DNA of 64,000 bases, from assembly GCA_020637365.1 (NCBI GenBank), contig JACJWE010000001.1, positions 248,001 to 312,000 of the forward strand, in the 5' to 3' direction. The first letter of the stretch is position 1. Each line of letters starts with the position of its first letter. The notes beneath the pieces were generated by a model. That model saw only the letters and a list, made by a program, of their open reading frames with translations, was not told the origin of the DNA and did not search any database. Positions 21,530 through 31,431 of this stretch are shown here, piece by piece. A program made the translations under genes and the position numbers. The DNA comes from Acidimicrobiia bacterium. Its GTDB lineage: Bacteria; Actinomycetota; Acidimicrobiia; IMCC26256; JAGNEX01.

Positions 21530-24487
21530 GTGGACAGAATTACAGCCCGACCTCCCCGCAGCGCTTCTAGAACTGTGGTGAGCTCCTCCACACCGTTTCG
21601 GCGATGGGTCCGGCGCTCGAGCTGGCAGTTTCTGGCTCTTTTCGCGATCCTCCTCGCGGTGTGGTTTGGGCGGGCAACGTGGTCTCAGCTCGCCTCGCTG
21701 AACGAGAACGCCGCAACGACGAAGAACCTGATCAACGCCAATATCCGGACGGTCGCCATGGCCCAGCGCGAGCTGCTCCGACTGAACTTGGTGCTCCAAT
21801 CTGACGATCTCGACATCGAGGAACTGGAACTGCACAGGGGGTTCGTCGGACAGCGAATGACCGAGGTGTCCTCGCCGTCTCGTATGGAGACGCTTCGATC
21901 TGCGGAACTCCTTGCAGAAACCCAGGCTGTCACAGCGGTTTGGAAGGAGGAGCTGCGGCCACTGTTGCTTGAGATTGAGGCAGATCCGGCCGCCTTCCCA
22001 GAAGAGCGTCTCAGAGCACGGGCCATTTCTACCGAACTCGAGTTGCGGTTGAATGAAGTGCTCACGGCAAGCGAACGCCGACGGCGGGAACTGGCGGGCG
22101 ATACCAACATCATTGTCAGCGGCCTGATCGAAAGCACCCGCCAACTGCTCGTCGGCTTCGCAGCCGTCGTGACCGTGCTGGGTTTTCTGGCGGGAATCGC
22201 CATTCGAAACCTCATGCGATCCGAACGCGAAAAGGACGAGCATCGCCGCACCCTCGAAGCCCTCAATGCCGAGTTGCTCAAGTATTCAGATGTCGCGTTG
22301 CTGACCGAGAATCTGGTGATCATCGCCGATGCTGATTCTCGGATTGAATGGGTCAACCCTGCCTTCGAACGTCAAACCGGCTACAGCTTGGACGAAGCGC
22401 GTGGACACACAACGGCAAGCCTGCTCCACGGCCCCGACACAGATCCTGAAGTTGCCAGCTACATCCGAGATCGCATCGAGGAGGGGCGCGGATTCAAGCT
22501 CCAGATCCTGAATTACTCCAAAGATCAGAAGTCGTACTGGGTCGAGGCTGACGTCCGCCCGGTCACCGACCCCGACGGAACGCTTCGGGGTTTTGTCGGT
22601 GTCGAAACCGAGGTCACCCAGCAAGTCCAGGCCCAACGGCACTTGGAGGCTGCACGTCAAGCAGCGGAGGAAACAGCGCGAGCGAAGACCGATTTTCTTG
22701 CGACTATGAGCCATGAAATACGGACGCCGTTGAACGCGGTGGTAGGTCTCACCGACCTATTGCTCGATACCCAACTCGACTCTCAACAGCAGGAGTATGC
22801 GTCGGTGGCACGAAGCAGTGGACAGCTGCTGCTGACCGTGGTGAACAACATCCTCGACTTCTCAGCCCTCGACGCTGGGGCGGTGACACTGGGGACCCAG
22901 CCGTTTGCATTGGACGAGTCGTTACGTGGGGTGGTCGACATGTTCGACCCACAGGCTCAAAGCAAAGGCATCGATCTGATCCTGAACCTGTCCCATGACC
23001 TCCCCAATCTCCTTGCCGGAGACGCGGGCCGGCTGCAGCAGATCCTCGTCAATGTTGTTGGTAATGCGGTGAAGTTCACCGACTCCGGTTCGGTCAAGAT
23101 CGCCGTCCGAGCCGGTGGCGCCGTGCCATCGAGCCACGAAGTCGCCGACCAGCCGGGAACGTTGGCGGCATACTCATCGGCGAGGTTTTCAGCGAGCGAT
23201 TCTTCGGAGCCCGACCCCTCGCAAACCGGCGCCGCGAGGGCGGAGTCGTCAGCCATCGTGGCTCGGGATGCTCTCGGAGTAGCGCCCGAAGACCACGTTC
23301 CGGACACGGCCGGCGAGCAAGAAACGCGTTGGGTTGAGCTCTCGGTGGCCGATACCGGCATCGGCATCGCTCGCGATCGGGTTCAGAGTTTGTTCGACCC
23401 GTTCGCCCAAGAGGACAGTTCCACGTCTCGTCGTTTCGGTGGGACGGGCCTCGGGCTGTCGATCGCCCGGAGTTTGGTGCTGTTGATGGGGGGATGGCTC
23501 GAACTGCGCAGCATCCAAGGCCAGGGCACGACGGTCACCTTCGCGGTGCCGCTCACCGCTGTGCCTTCGTCAGATCTGGACGTGTCACTCGCCAAGTCGG
23601 GTGCAGATGCCGAGACGAACGCGTTTGAGGGCCTTGGTGTTCTCGTGACCGAGGACGATCCCACCAGCCAAACAAGTCGCCCTCCATATGCTGCGTCGGT
23701 TGGGTATCGAACCCGACATCGCCAGTGACGGAGCGGCTTGTTTGGACGCGATGCAGGCCGCTCATTACGACCTCATCTTTATGGATATCCATATGCCGCG
23801 CATGGACGGTTTGGATACCACGGCCGCAATCTTGGAGCGACATCCCGATCCAAACGATCGGCCTCGCATCATCGCTATGACCGCCAACGCACTCGACGGT
23901 GATCGAGAGCGTTTTCTCGCGCTGGCATGGACGCTTACGTCGCTAAGCCCGTTCGCGTTGACACGATTGAGCGGGCGATTCGGTCGGTTCTGCCCGTGTC
24001 GTCCGGCATCGGTTCTCGAATCGAATCGCAGGGTCCGGGGATGCAGAGCGCTCACAGCGATCGCCAAAACCTCGCTGTTGGTGACGGCGCTACGACCCCT
24101 GCCGAGGCGGACGCTCGGGACGGCACACTCGCAACGGCAGATGCGACTGCGGGGTCAGAACCTTTCGACTACGTGGGATTCTGCCAGATGTTTGGGGAGC
24201 CCGATCGGCCGTTGTTTCTCGAGCTGATCGACACGTTTCTCACCGTCAGTCGGCCCGTCATGGATGACCTCGACGCAGCGGTCCGCGGTGGCGACATTGC
24301 GGCCGCGACGGCGTTGGCTCACCGGCTGTCTGGATCATCAGCGGCATGTCATGCGGTTGCTTTGAGGACTCTCGCGCGAGAAATCGAAGTGACCGCTCGT
24401 CACGGAACACTCGTCCCGGTCGAGGCGCTCGACAGTTTGTGGCACGAATGGGACAAATGCGTCGCGTGGCGATCGATCACGTCATGA
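21530..24487 (+). pseudogene. Hybrid sensor histidine kinase (PAS-HisKA-HATPase-REC-HPt), two frameshifts
   Basis: About 985 residues if repaired. Order: transmembrane helix about 32-47, extracytoplasmic helical sensor, second helix about 205-224, PAS domain about 250-365 (LVIIADADSRIEWVNPAFE), HisKA with phospho-acceptor H395 in MSHEIRTPLN, HATPase with DTGIGIARD and GTGLGLSIA and an unusual insert of about 65 residues ahead of DTGIG, a receiver (DLIFMDIHMPRMDG) and an HPt domain (AHRLSGSSA). One A too many at 23670-23672 and one base too few near 23921 move the receiver into another frame, and the HPt returns in the first. GTG at 21530 is the longest start; GTG at about 21575-21580 is also possible. 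A separate response regulator is not in the window. Confidence 0.85.
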
Positions 24488-24619
24488 ACGCATGTGGCCT
24501 CCACTCGTCGGCATCAGTGGCCCGCGAGGTAGGCGCCGATGGACGAGGTCGTCACCCCGTCTGAAACGTCGTGGACGGTTGTCGGCTTGGCGCTCGAGGC
24601 CGCTCCGCAGCTTCGGCGT

Positions 24620-25732
24620 TCAGGGCGTCGCAGGGAGCCCCGGTACGCCGACGGTGCTTTGCGGGGAAGCGAGGCCGACGAAATACGAGCCAGCCCAGGT
24701 GACGAGCGCGGCGGTGCTGAGTAGGCCACGGCGAACCAGATTCGTGTTGCCGGTGAGGATGCCGGTCGTGATCGCCAGGATCGACGCGTGAACGACCTTG
24801 AGGAACCCAATAGAGAGCTCGATAATCGTCGCATAGGCAGACGCGTTGAACGTTTGACCGCTCAAGATCGCCGTCCAGACCGCCGATCCCGCATCGAACG
24901 TGGCGGCTTCGACATCGACGGTCACGCGGCGCAGATCGCTAGCCAGCGGGTCGCTCCCTGTGAGCAGCAATTGGCGTCCGGGCTCGAGCGTTCCATCGGC
25001 AGCCATCGGAAATGTCGGTGTCGTGCAACGGAACGTCCCGTGGCAGAGCAACCGGGTATCGGTGCTGTCGCCGCCGTGAGTTGGAGGGTTTGCAAGGGCA
25101 ACAGCGACATAACCATTGTTGTAGCCGCCAATTGCGCTGAGCGCTGGCAGCCAAAGGCCCGCAGACGCGAGTACCTCGCCATCAGAACCGGCAACGGCAG
25201 TCGCCCCCAGCGACCTAACCCCGTCCTCGAGCGCCTCCGCTGTGGTCGCTCCGACCGCCCGCGCGAAGCGTGCGATCGGGTCATGCAACGCCGTCGCAGT
25301 TCCAGAGAGTCCTGCTTTGAGGTAGAGCCCCCCGAAATAGCCTGATCCGAACAGAAAGCTGAACAGAGCTCCCAGGTCGGCAATGTCGGGGGCGGTGATC
25401 AGCGAATCGACACCAGCGATAACGGCGCGTCCATAGACGGTGGTCGCAGTTTCTGATGGGCTGTCGAGGCAGACCGGGCACCCACTGATGACGTGACCGA
25501 CCTGGTCGGAAGCATCGGCGAACAGCCCCGGTACGTCGATGTCGATTGCTGGAAGGCCCCGATCGTTGGATTGCTCTGCCAGAGCGGTGCGACCCACGTG
25601 TGCCGTGGAGAGTGCGGCGGTCGGCTCTGATAGCGCTACGGCACTCAGCATGAGGCAAAGGGTCAGCCAAGCCGTCATGAGGCCGACAGACCCCGACCCT
25701 CTCGTGGTTTCGCAAACTCGACGTGTAAACAT
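24620..25732 (-). CDS. Putative secreted/membrane protein of unknown function
   Basis: 370 residues with a hydrophobic N-terminal signal (MTAWLTLCLMLSAVALSEPT, which may be the true start at 25678), a long mostly extracytoplasmic domain, and two likely membrane helices at the C-terminus (FLKVVHASILAITTGILTG and LLSTAALVTWAGSYFVGL). Four cysteines occur in two pairs (CPVC early; CHGTFRC later). No family recognised. It is transcribed divergently from the alkaline-phosphatase-like gene, with 77 bases between them. Confidence 0.65.
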   Translation of the reverse strand: MFTRRVCETTRGSGSVGLMTAWLTLCLMLSAVALSEPTAALSTAHVGRTALAEQSNDRGLPAIDIDVPGLFADASDQVGHVISGCPVCLDSPSETATTVYGRAVIAGVDSLITAPDIADLGALFSFLFGSGYFGGLYLKAGLSGTATALHDPIARFARAVGATTAEALEDGVRSLGATAVAGSDGEVLASAGLWLPALSAIGGYNNGYVAVALANPPTHGGDSTDTRLLCHGTFRCTTPTFPMAADGTLEPGRQLLLTGSDPLASDLRRVTVDVEAATFDAGSAVWTAILSGQTFNASAYATIIELSIGFLKVVHASILAITTGILTGNTNLVRRGLLSTAALVTWAGSYFVGLASPQSTVGVPGLPATP

Positions 25733-25809
25733 CGGCGCAACCTATCCGTTGCTACGGTGTCACACCGCCCCAACCGTGGTCGGGGTTCCCCAGGAATCGC
25801 AGGTGTCTG

Positions 25810-28304
25810 TTGAGTCTTCGCCGCTCCACGCTGGTCGTCGATGCCGTGTTGTTGCTGGCGGTGGCGATGCTGGTGGTGACCTCATCGACGTTCGCTGGTG
25901 CCGCAGCTGACGAAACGCGGGGTGGCCAAGACTCGGAAACGGGTCGTGACGATGCCCATCCGCTTGGATTGGTCGATCGGGTCCTGGTGTTTTCCGTTCC
26001 GACGCTGACCTGGAAGGACGTTCGCGATACGGAAACGCCCCACTTGGACCGGCTCATCAACGACTCCGCTGTCGGTGACCTGTCTGTCCGTTCGGTGACG
26101 AGACACATCACGTCTGCGGACGGGTATATGACGCTGAACGCCGGGACGCGATCAGACGGTGCTCCTGAAGCGTCATTGGCCTTCGAGATCGGAGGGCAAG
26201 TATCGGACGTTGACACCGCTCCCTCGTCTGCGGCTGACCCGTGGGAACCCGGTGTTGCGATGTACGCCCCGCGCCGCCGTATGCCCCAGCCTTTGAACTG
26301 TTGACGGGCGCCGTACCTGAGAACGGCGACATAGCGAACTTTGGGGTTGTGGCGCTGAAACAGGCCAACGCATCGCTGCATTTTGGGGCAGAGGTGGGGG
26401 CTTTAGGCGACGCATTGAAGGACGCCGATATCGGCCGTTTTGTCATTGCCAACGGTGATCACGAAATCGGCGGAGACCGGTTTGTGTATCGGCGCGAGGC
26501 CACTACGGCGCTGATCGACTCTGACGGGCTGGTCGATGGGGGGCGCGTCGATGGCGGTTTGCTGTTGGTTGACCCCCTTGCACCCTTCGGTGTCCGTCTC
26601 GATCAGGAGGAGGTGATTGACACCGTTACACCGTTGTGGGCTTCCCGGCGCGGCGTCGTGCTGGTCGAAGGCTCGGACCTCCTCCGCTCAGCAGACGCGT
26701 CGCCGGAGGTGTCGTGGGAAAGCGTCGACACGACTCGGGGGAAAGGCGCTGGCGGGGCAACGTTGGGCGCAACGACGTTGAGGTGGACGGCGGCGGACCA
26801 GACGGCGGCGGCCCAGACCGCGCCTCAAGAAGCGGCCCGTTGGGAAGCGGCCCGCACGGAAGCCGTCGAGCATACCGACGAGCTCCTGGGTGCTCTGTTG
26901 GAACTTGTCGATCCAGAGACCGATGCGGTGGTCTTGGTCGCTCCGAGCGCACCTGGCGACGGCACGCACCTGACGACAGTGGCGGTACGCGCACCTGGCG
27001 TTGATGCGGGTTTGTTGTCGTCGGGCACCACTCGTCGGGACGGCTTTGTTCAGACCGTCGACATCGCTCCGACCGTGTTGTCGCTGCTGGAGGTCGACGT
27101 TCCGAGTTCGATGGAAGGCACGCCCATGCGTCGGACGGACGGACCAGACTCGGCGAGTCGTCGGGTCGACATGCTCATCGATGCAGGCGATGCAGCGCTA
27201 TTCCGTGACGGCATCGTCGGAGGTGTCACGACGCTGTTTGTGCTGGTGCAGCCAATGCTCTGGGTGCTGGCGGCATGGGCTGGCAGGCGTTCGCCGTCCG
27301 TCCGAAACCGGGCGGAGACCGTGACGCTCGCAGCGTTGGTCTTCTTGTCGATGACGTTCCTGGCTGGCCTCTTGCCGTTCTTTCGGTGGGGGCAGTTGGC
27401 GTGGTGGCTGTCTCTGCTCGCTGCTTCTGGGGTAGGAGCGTTCACGATCTGGCGTTTGACTCGCCGACGTTTGGTCGGCCCACTGCTCGGCGTTTTGGGT
27501 TTGCTGATTGCCGTGCTGAGCGTCGACATCGTCACGGGAGGGAGGCTGCAGTTCAACACCGTGTTCGGGTACACCCCGACGGTCGCCGGTCGGTTCAACG
27601 GTATGGGGAATCTGGCATTTGCGATGCTTGCCGCCGGGGGCATCATCCTGGCATGTCTGCTGGTGCACCGGTGGCCGACTGGCGCAGGTCGACGCGCCGC
27701 GGTCGCGCTGTTGGTCTGGTATGTCGTCCTCGACGCCGCGCCCATGTTGGGTGCTGACGTTGGGGGCGGCCTCACGCTGATCCCGGCGGGAGCGGTGACA
27801 GCGGCCTATTTGACGGGATGGACGGTGCGCCCCAGGACGGTCATCCTCGGGGGTCTGGTCGGTCTGGGCGTTCTGGTGCTCTTTGGGCTGCTCGACCTGA
27901 CGCGACCTGCTGCGCAACAGACGCATCTCGGGCGTCTGCTCTCCGACATTGGGGCCAACGGATTCGGGGCATTCGAAACAGTCGTCGTCCGCAAACTGCA
28001 GGCGAATATGTCGGCCTTCAGGTCATCGGTGTGGACATTGACGTTGCCCATGGTGTTCGCGGCGGTGATGTTCTTACGACGTCGGGCGCCGTCTTGGGTT
28101 CCGAGCGTGCGGGATGCCATACCTGAGCTGCGGTCGGCTTGGGCGGGGCTGCTGGTTGCGTTACCGCTGGGATTTGTGTTGAACGATTCGGGTATCGCCG
28201 TGCCGGGAATGATGCTCGCCATCATCAACCTGAGCTTTTTAGCCTTGATCCTGCGGCTCGACGGCGACGCGGAAGACCTTGCGCGGCGCGAAGATCTGGC
28301 CTGA
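25810..28304 (+). pseudogene. Alkaline-phosphatase-superfamily membrane protein, one frameshift
   Basis: About 831 residues if repaired. An N-terminal signal/anchor (LVVDAVLLLAVAMLVV) precedes an extracytoplasmic alkaline-phosphatase-like fold; the clearest part is its C-terminal end, VDIAPTVLSLLEVDVPSSME. The last about 300 residues hold roughly eight membrane helices. The first half of the fold (VLVFSVPTLTWKDVRDTETP) lacks an obvious metal-binding pattern, so catalytic activity is uncertain. One base is missing near 26270-26278 in a GC-rich run, which splits the gene into 164- and 687-codon frames. The start is TTG at 25810 with AGGTG just upstream. A role in envelope polymer or lipid modification is inference. 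Confidence 0.65.
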
Positions 28305-28318
28305 GGCGACAGCGACCC

Positions 28319-29964
28319 CTATTCGCAGGCAACTCCATCGCCGTCGCGGTCGAGGTGCGGGCCATAGCCAGGCGTTCCGGCGTAACACCTTGTCGACGTC
28401 GCAGGCCGCGATGTGTTCGATGTTGCGTTCAGCGACCGCGCAGATCGTCAGAGACGGGTTTCGCGCAGGCGGTCGAGCCGGGGAACAGGGCCCCGTCGTT
28501 TACGTATAGGCCGGGTTGTCCGAGTACTCGGCCATAGGCGTCGCACACCTTGCCGATGACAGCGCCGCCGAGCGCGTGGAACGTCGTGGGATCCTTCGCT
28601 GTCATGTCGAGCGATGTCAACGAGCCGCCAGCCTTGCCGATGCGGTCGACCCGACGCCGCGCCGCTGCCATCGAAGGACCATGTGCTTCTGGCGGGAACG
28701 TCAAGGTCGCCTGATCGGTCGCGCCGTCATAGGTGAAACGCCCGTGACCATCGGGAATAAAAATGCCGATCGTCTCCATGACATGAGCGTCGACGGGAAT
28801 GGGGATTCCAGCAAAGATGATGCTGACCGGCCCTTCTGGATTGTCCCAGTCGAGCGATGCCATGTTGGCGGGACCACCCTGCATCGCCCCCATGGGGTCA
28901 GACACGATCTGGGTGGTGATCAGGTCGCCGTTGGTCGACCACCATTCTCCGACGCCGTCGGGCAGATCGCTGATGTCACCCCGGCCCTGTGCTCGCACCA
29001 GCAGTTTGGTGGTATTGGGCGATCCGGCGCAGAGGAAGAGCGCATCGGATGTGAAGATGACGTGTTCGAGAACGACGCCGTCTGTGTTGAGCCGTTCGAT
29101 CGTCACCTGCCACTTGCCGTCCTGGTTGCGGCTGATCGTGTTGACCCGGTGCAAGGTCAACAGCTCAACCTTCCCCGTCGCCTCGGCCTTGGGGATGTAG
29201 CTGGTGTCGAGCGATCGTTTGCCGGGACCGTTGACGCCATAGATCACGTCACCAGTCGAAATGCTCGGCGGCAGTTCGCCCGCTATTTCGCGCCGGACAA
29301 CGTCCCAGTCGATCGGCATCGGCACGCCGTGAGCGTCGGGCAACCCAGCTCGCTTGACGTACTCGGCGAAACGGCGGCTCGACAGGTAGTGGGGCGACGC
29401 CAAGACGTCGTCTGGGATCGGCGTGGCGCCCAGGTTGGCCCGAGCGTAGGGGTACCACCGGGTGTCCAGTTCTTCGTAGTCGAGTTCGCCGGGCATCACC
29501 CGGTTGAAGAGATCGCCGCGGGGTTGCACCGACATGCCGTGGTATGGCAGCGATCCGCCACCGACCGCCGCCGCGCAGACAGCGTCGATGCCGTTACCCT
29601 TCACGCGTTCCAGCAGCCCCGTGTAAGGCTTCCACGGCTGTGACGGGATCAGATTGCCGGCTGCGGTGTTGGTCTCACTCAGCCACGACACCCGCCGGTC
29701 CGGTTTGAACATGGTCGGGAACGCGTCGCGCTGCCCGCTCGGCCACCGAAGACCGCGCTCGATCAATGTGACCTGGACGCCGCGTTCTGCCAGTCGAAGC
29801 GCTGTGACCGACCCGCCGAACCCGGTGCCGATAACGACGACCCTGCGGCGCTCGTGACGGACCGGCGTCGCCCCGGCCGGAAGCCGTGGCAAGACCAGCG
29901 ACGCAGCGAACGCTCCAATCGATCCCTTCAACACATCGCGTCGGTTCAGCTGTCGAGTGGTCAT
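28319..29964 (-). pseudogene. Tat-exported GMC oxidoreductase (cholesterol-oxidase-like) with Excalibur tail, two frameshifts
   Basis: About 547 residues if repaired. The N-terminus has a twin-arginine signal (NRRDVLKGSIGAFAASLVL), so a folded flavoprotein is exported. FAD-binding RRVVVIGTGFGGSVTALRL and a GMC C-terminal block (YVNDGALFPGSTACA) match cholesterol oxidase / 3-oxosteroid oxidases. One extra A at 28459-28461 derails the usual NPSLTICAVAERNIEHI ending, and an extra T near 28384 follows. After both, the frame reads YAGTPGYGPHLDRDGDGVAC and stops at 28319: an Excalibur calcium-binding motif fused to the end. It faces convergently onto the preceding gene with a 14-base gap. A link to the sterol genes further along is inference. 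Confidence 0.8.
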
Positions 29965-30112
29965 GTGGTCACCCCATGCTCGTTGAATCCCCCGAACGAC
30001 AAGCGTCGACCACCGCTACCAGCGGTGCAACAGGAGAGGTCGGTGTTCTGGGCGAGGCTAACCGGCTGAACAGGGGCCTTGGGACGTCTCCGTGTTTGTA
30101 AGCTGACGACCC

Positions 30113-30742
30113 GTGACCGATGAACAGATTTTTGACCTTGTGATCGATGAGCGGTACCGGTTTATCGACAGCCTTGACGACCTCAACGCCGACCAGTGGA
30201 ACCAAGCATCGCTGTGTGAGGGGTGGCGCGTGCGAGACGTGATAGGTCACCTCGTCAGCAGCCTCGAAGTCCCCATGTGGAAATGGGTGATCGGGATCGC
30301 GCGCCATCGCAGTTTTGACGTTCAGTCAGATATCTTGGCCCGCCGATTCGGAGCCGACGATCCGGCCGATCTCGTGAAACGCTATCGGGCCAAGGCGCAG
30401 ACGCGGTTTGCTCCGCCCATGATGGGGCCACGAGCTCCGCTGTCCGATGTCGTCATCCACAGCCGCGATGTCGGTCGGCCGCTGGGCCAAGCAACGGTCG
30501 TGTCCGAGGAGGCTCAAAGGATCGTGTTGGGCTACCTGCAGAGCGGCGAGGCGCGCGGTTTCGTCGCCAAGTCGCTGACGAAGGGACTTCGGTTTACCGC
30601 GACGGATCTGGGGCTGAGTTTGGGTGACGGACCAGAGGTCAGCGGGACAGGCGAGGCGATCATCATGGCGCTCGCTGGTCGCCCGGTCGGCGACGAACTC
30701 GCCGGTGAAGGGGTTCGGGCCTTTCGAGCACGTTTGACTTGA
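30113..30742 (+). CDS. DinB/maleylpyruvate-isomerase-type protein (mycothiol-dependent family)
   Basis: 209 residues, four-helix-bundle DinB superfamily, TIGR03083-like. It opens with the typical LDDLNADQWNQASLCEGWRV and the metal-ligand histidine H46 in VIGHLV, with a second histidine in VVIHSRDVGRPLG. In actinobacteria these proteins often use mycothiol as cofactor for isomerisation or conjugation. The start is GTG at 30113. It is divergent from the GMC oxidase across about 150 bases. The substrate is unknown. Confidence 0.8.
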   Translation: MTDEQIFDLVIDERYRFIDSLDDLNADQWNQASLCEGWRVRDVIGHLVSSLEVPMWKWVIGIARHRSFDVQSDILARRFGADDPADLVKRYRAKAQTRFAPPMMGPRAPLSDVVIHSRDVGRPLGQATVVSEEAQRIVLGYLQSGEARGFVAKSLTKGLRFTATDLGLSLGDGPEVSGTGEAIIMALAGRPVGDELAGEGVRAFRARLT

Positions 30743-30822
30743 ACATGCCGAAAGGCCACGACGTGGGCGAGGCGGCTTTGACTGATCGACGATCGTTCGC
30801 AGCGCGCTCCTATGATGCCGCG

Positions 30823-31365
30823 ATGTCATCTGAGAACGGATCATTTACCGCAGACCTGGACCGTGGCTGGATCGAGGTTGTCATCGAAATCCCCAAGGGC
30901 TCGCGGAACAAATACGAAATCGATCACGAGACCGGCGAGGTGTGGCTGGACCGCCACCTGTTTACCGCCACCAGCTATCCAGCAGACTACGGCTTCGTAC
31001 CCGACACCCTTGCCGAGGACGGGGATCCCCTCGACGTCCTCGTCCTCCTCGATGCCTCAACCCTGCCCGGATGTCACGTTCGTGCCCGTCCGCTGGCCGT
31101 GTTCTGGATGGAGGATGAAGCCGGACCTGACGCCAAGGTGCTCGCCGTACCGTTCGGTGACCCCCGCTGGGAGCACCTCCAAGATCTCTCCGACGTCCCG
31201 CCCCACCTGCTCTCTGAGATCAGCCACTTTTTTGAGGTCTACAAGGCGCTCGAACCCCATAAGCGAACCGACGTGGGGCGGTGGGGGAGCAACGAAGAAG
31301 CCTGGGAAGCGGTACGCGACTCCAAAGCCCGTGAAGCCGCTCACCGGGTCGGTTCCGGGGAGTGA
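30823..31365 (+). CDS. ppa: Inorganic pyrophosphatase
   Basis: 180 residues, the standard length of the soluble family I enzyme that hydrolyses pyrophosphate to phosphate. Signatures are complete: EIPKGSRNKYEID near the N-terminus, YPADYGFVP, and the metal-binding acidic motif DGDPLDVLVL, followed by KVLAVPFGDPRW. ATG at 30823 is chosen since the family begins shortly before the DLDRGWIEVVIEIPKG strand; the open frame extends further upstream without homology. It runs convergently towards the LAHTG gene. Confidence 0.96.
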   Translation: MSSENGSFTADLDRGWIEVVIEIPKGSRNKYEIDHETGEVWLDRHLFTATSYPADYGFVPDTLAEDGDPLDVLVLLDASTLPGCHVRARPLAVFWMEDEAGPDAKVLAVPFGDPRWEHLQDLSDVPPHLLSEISHFFEVYKALEPHKRTDVGRWGSNEEAWEAVRDSKAREAAHRVGSGE

Positions 31366-31431
31366 CGCGCCTGGTGTCACAGGGTTGTGGCTAGGCGGAC
31401 GACATACGGCTAGTCAGACGAATTGTTTCCT

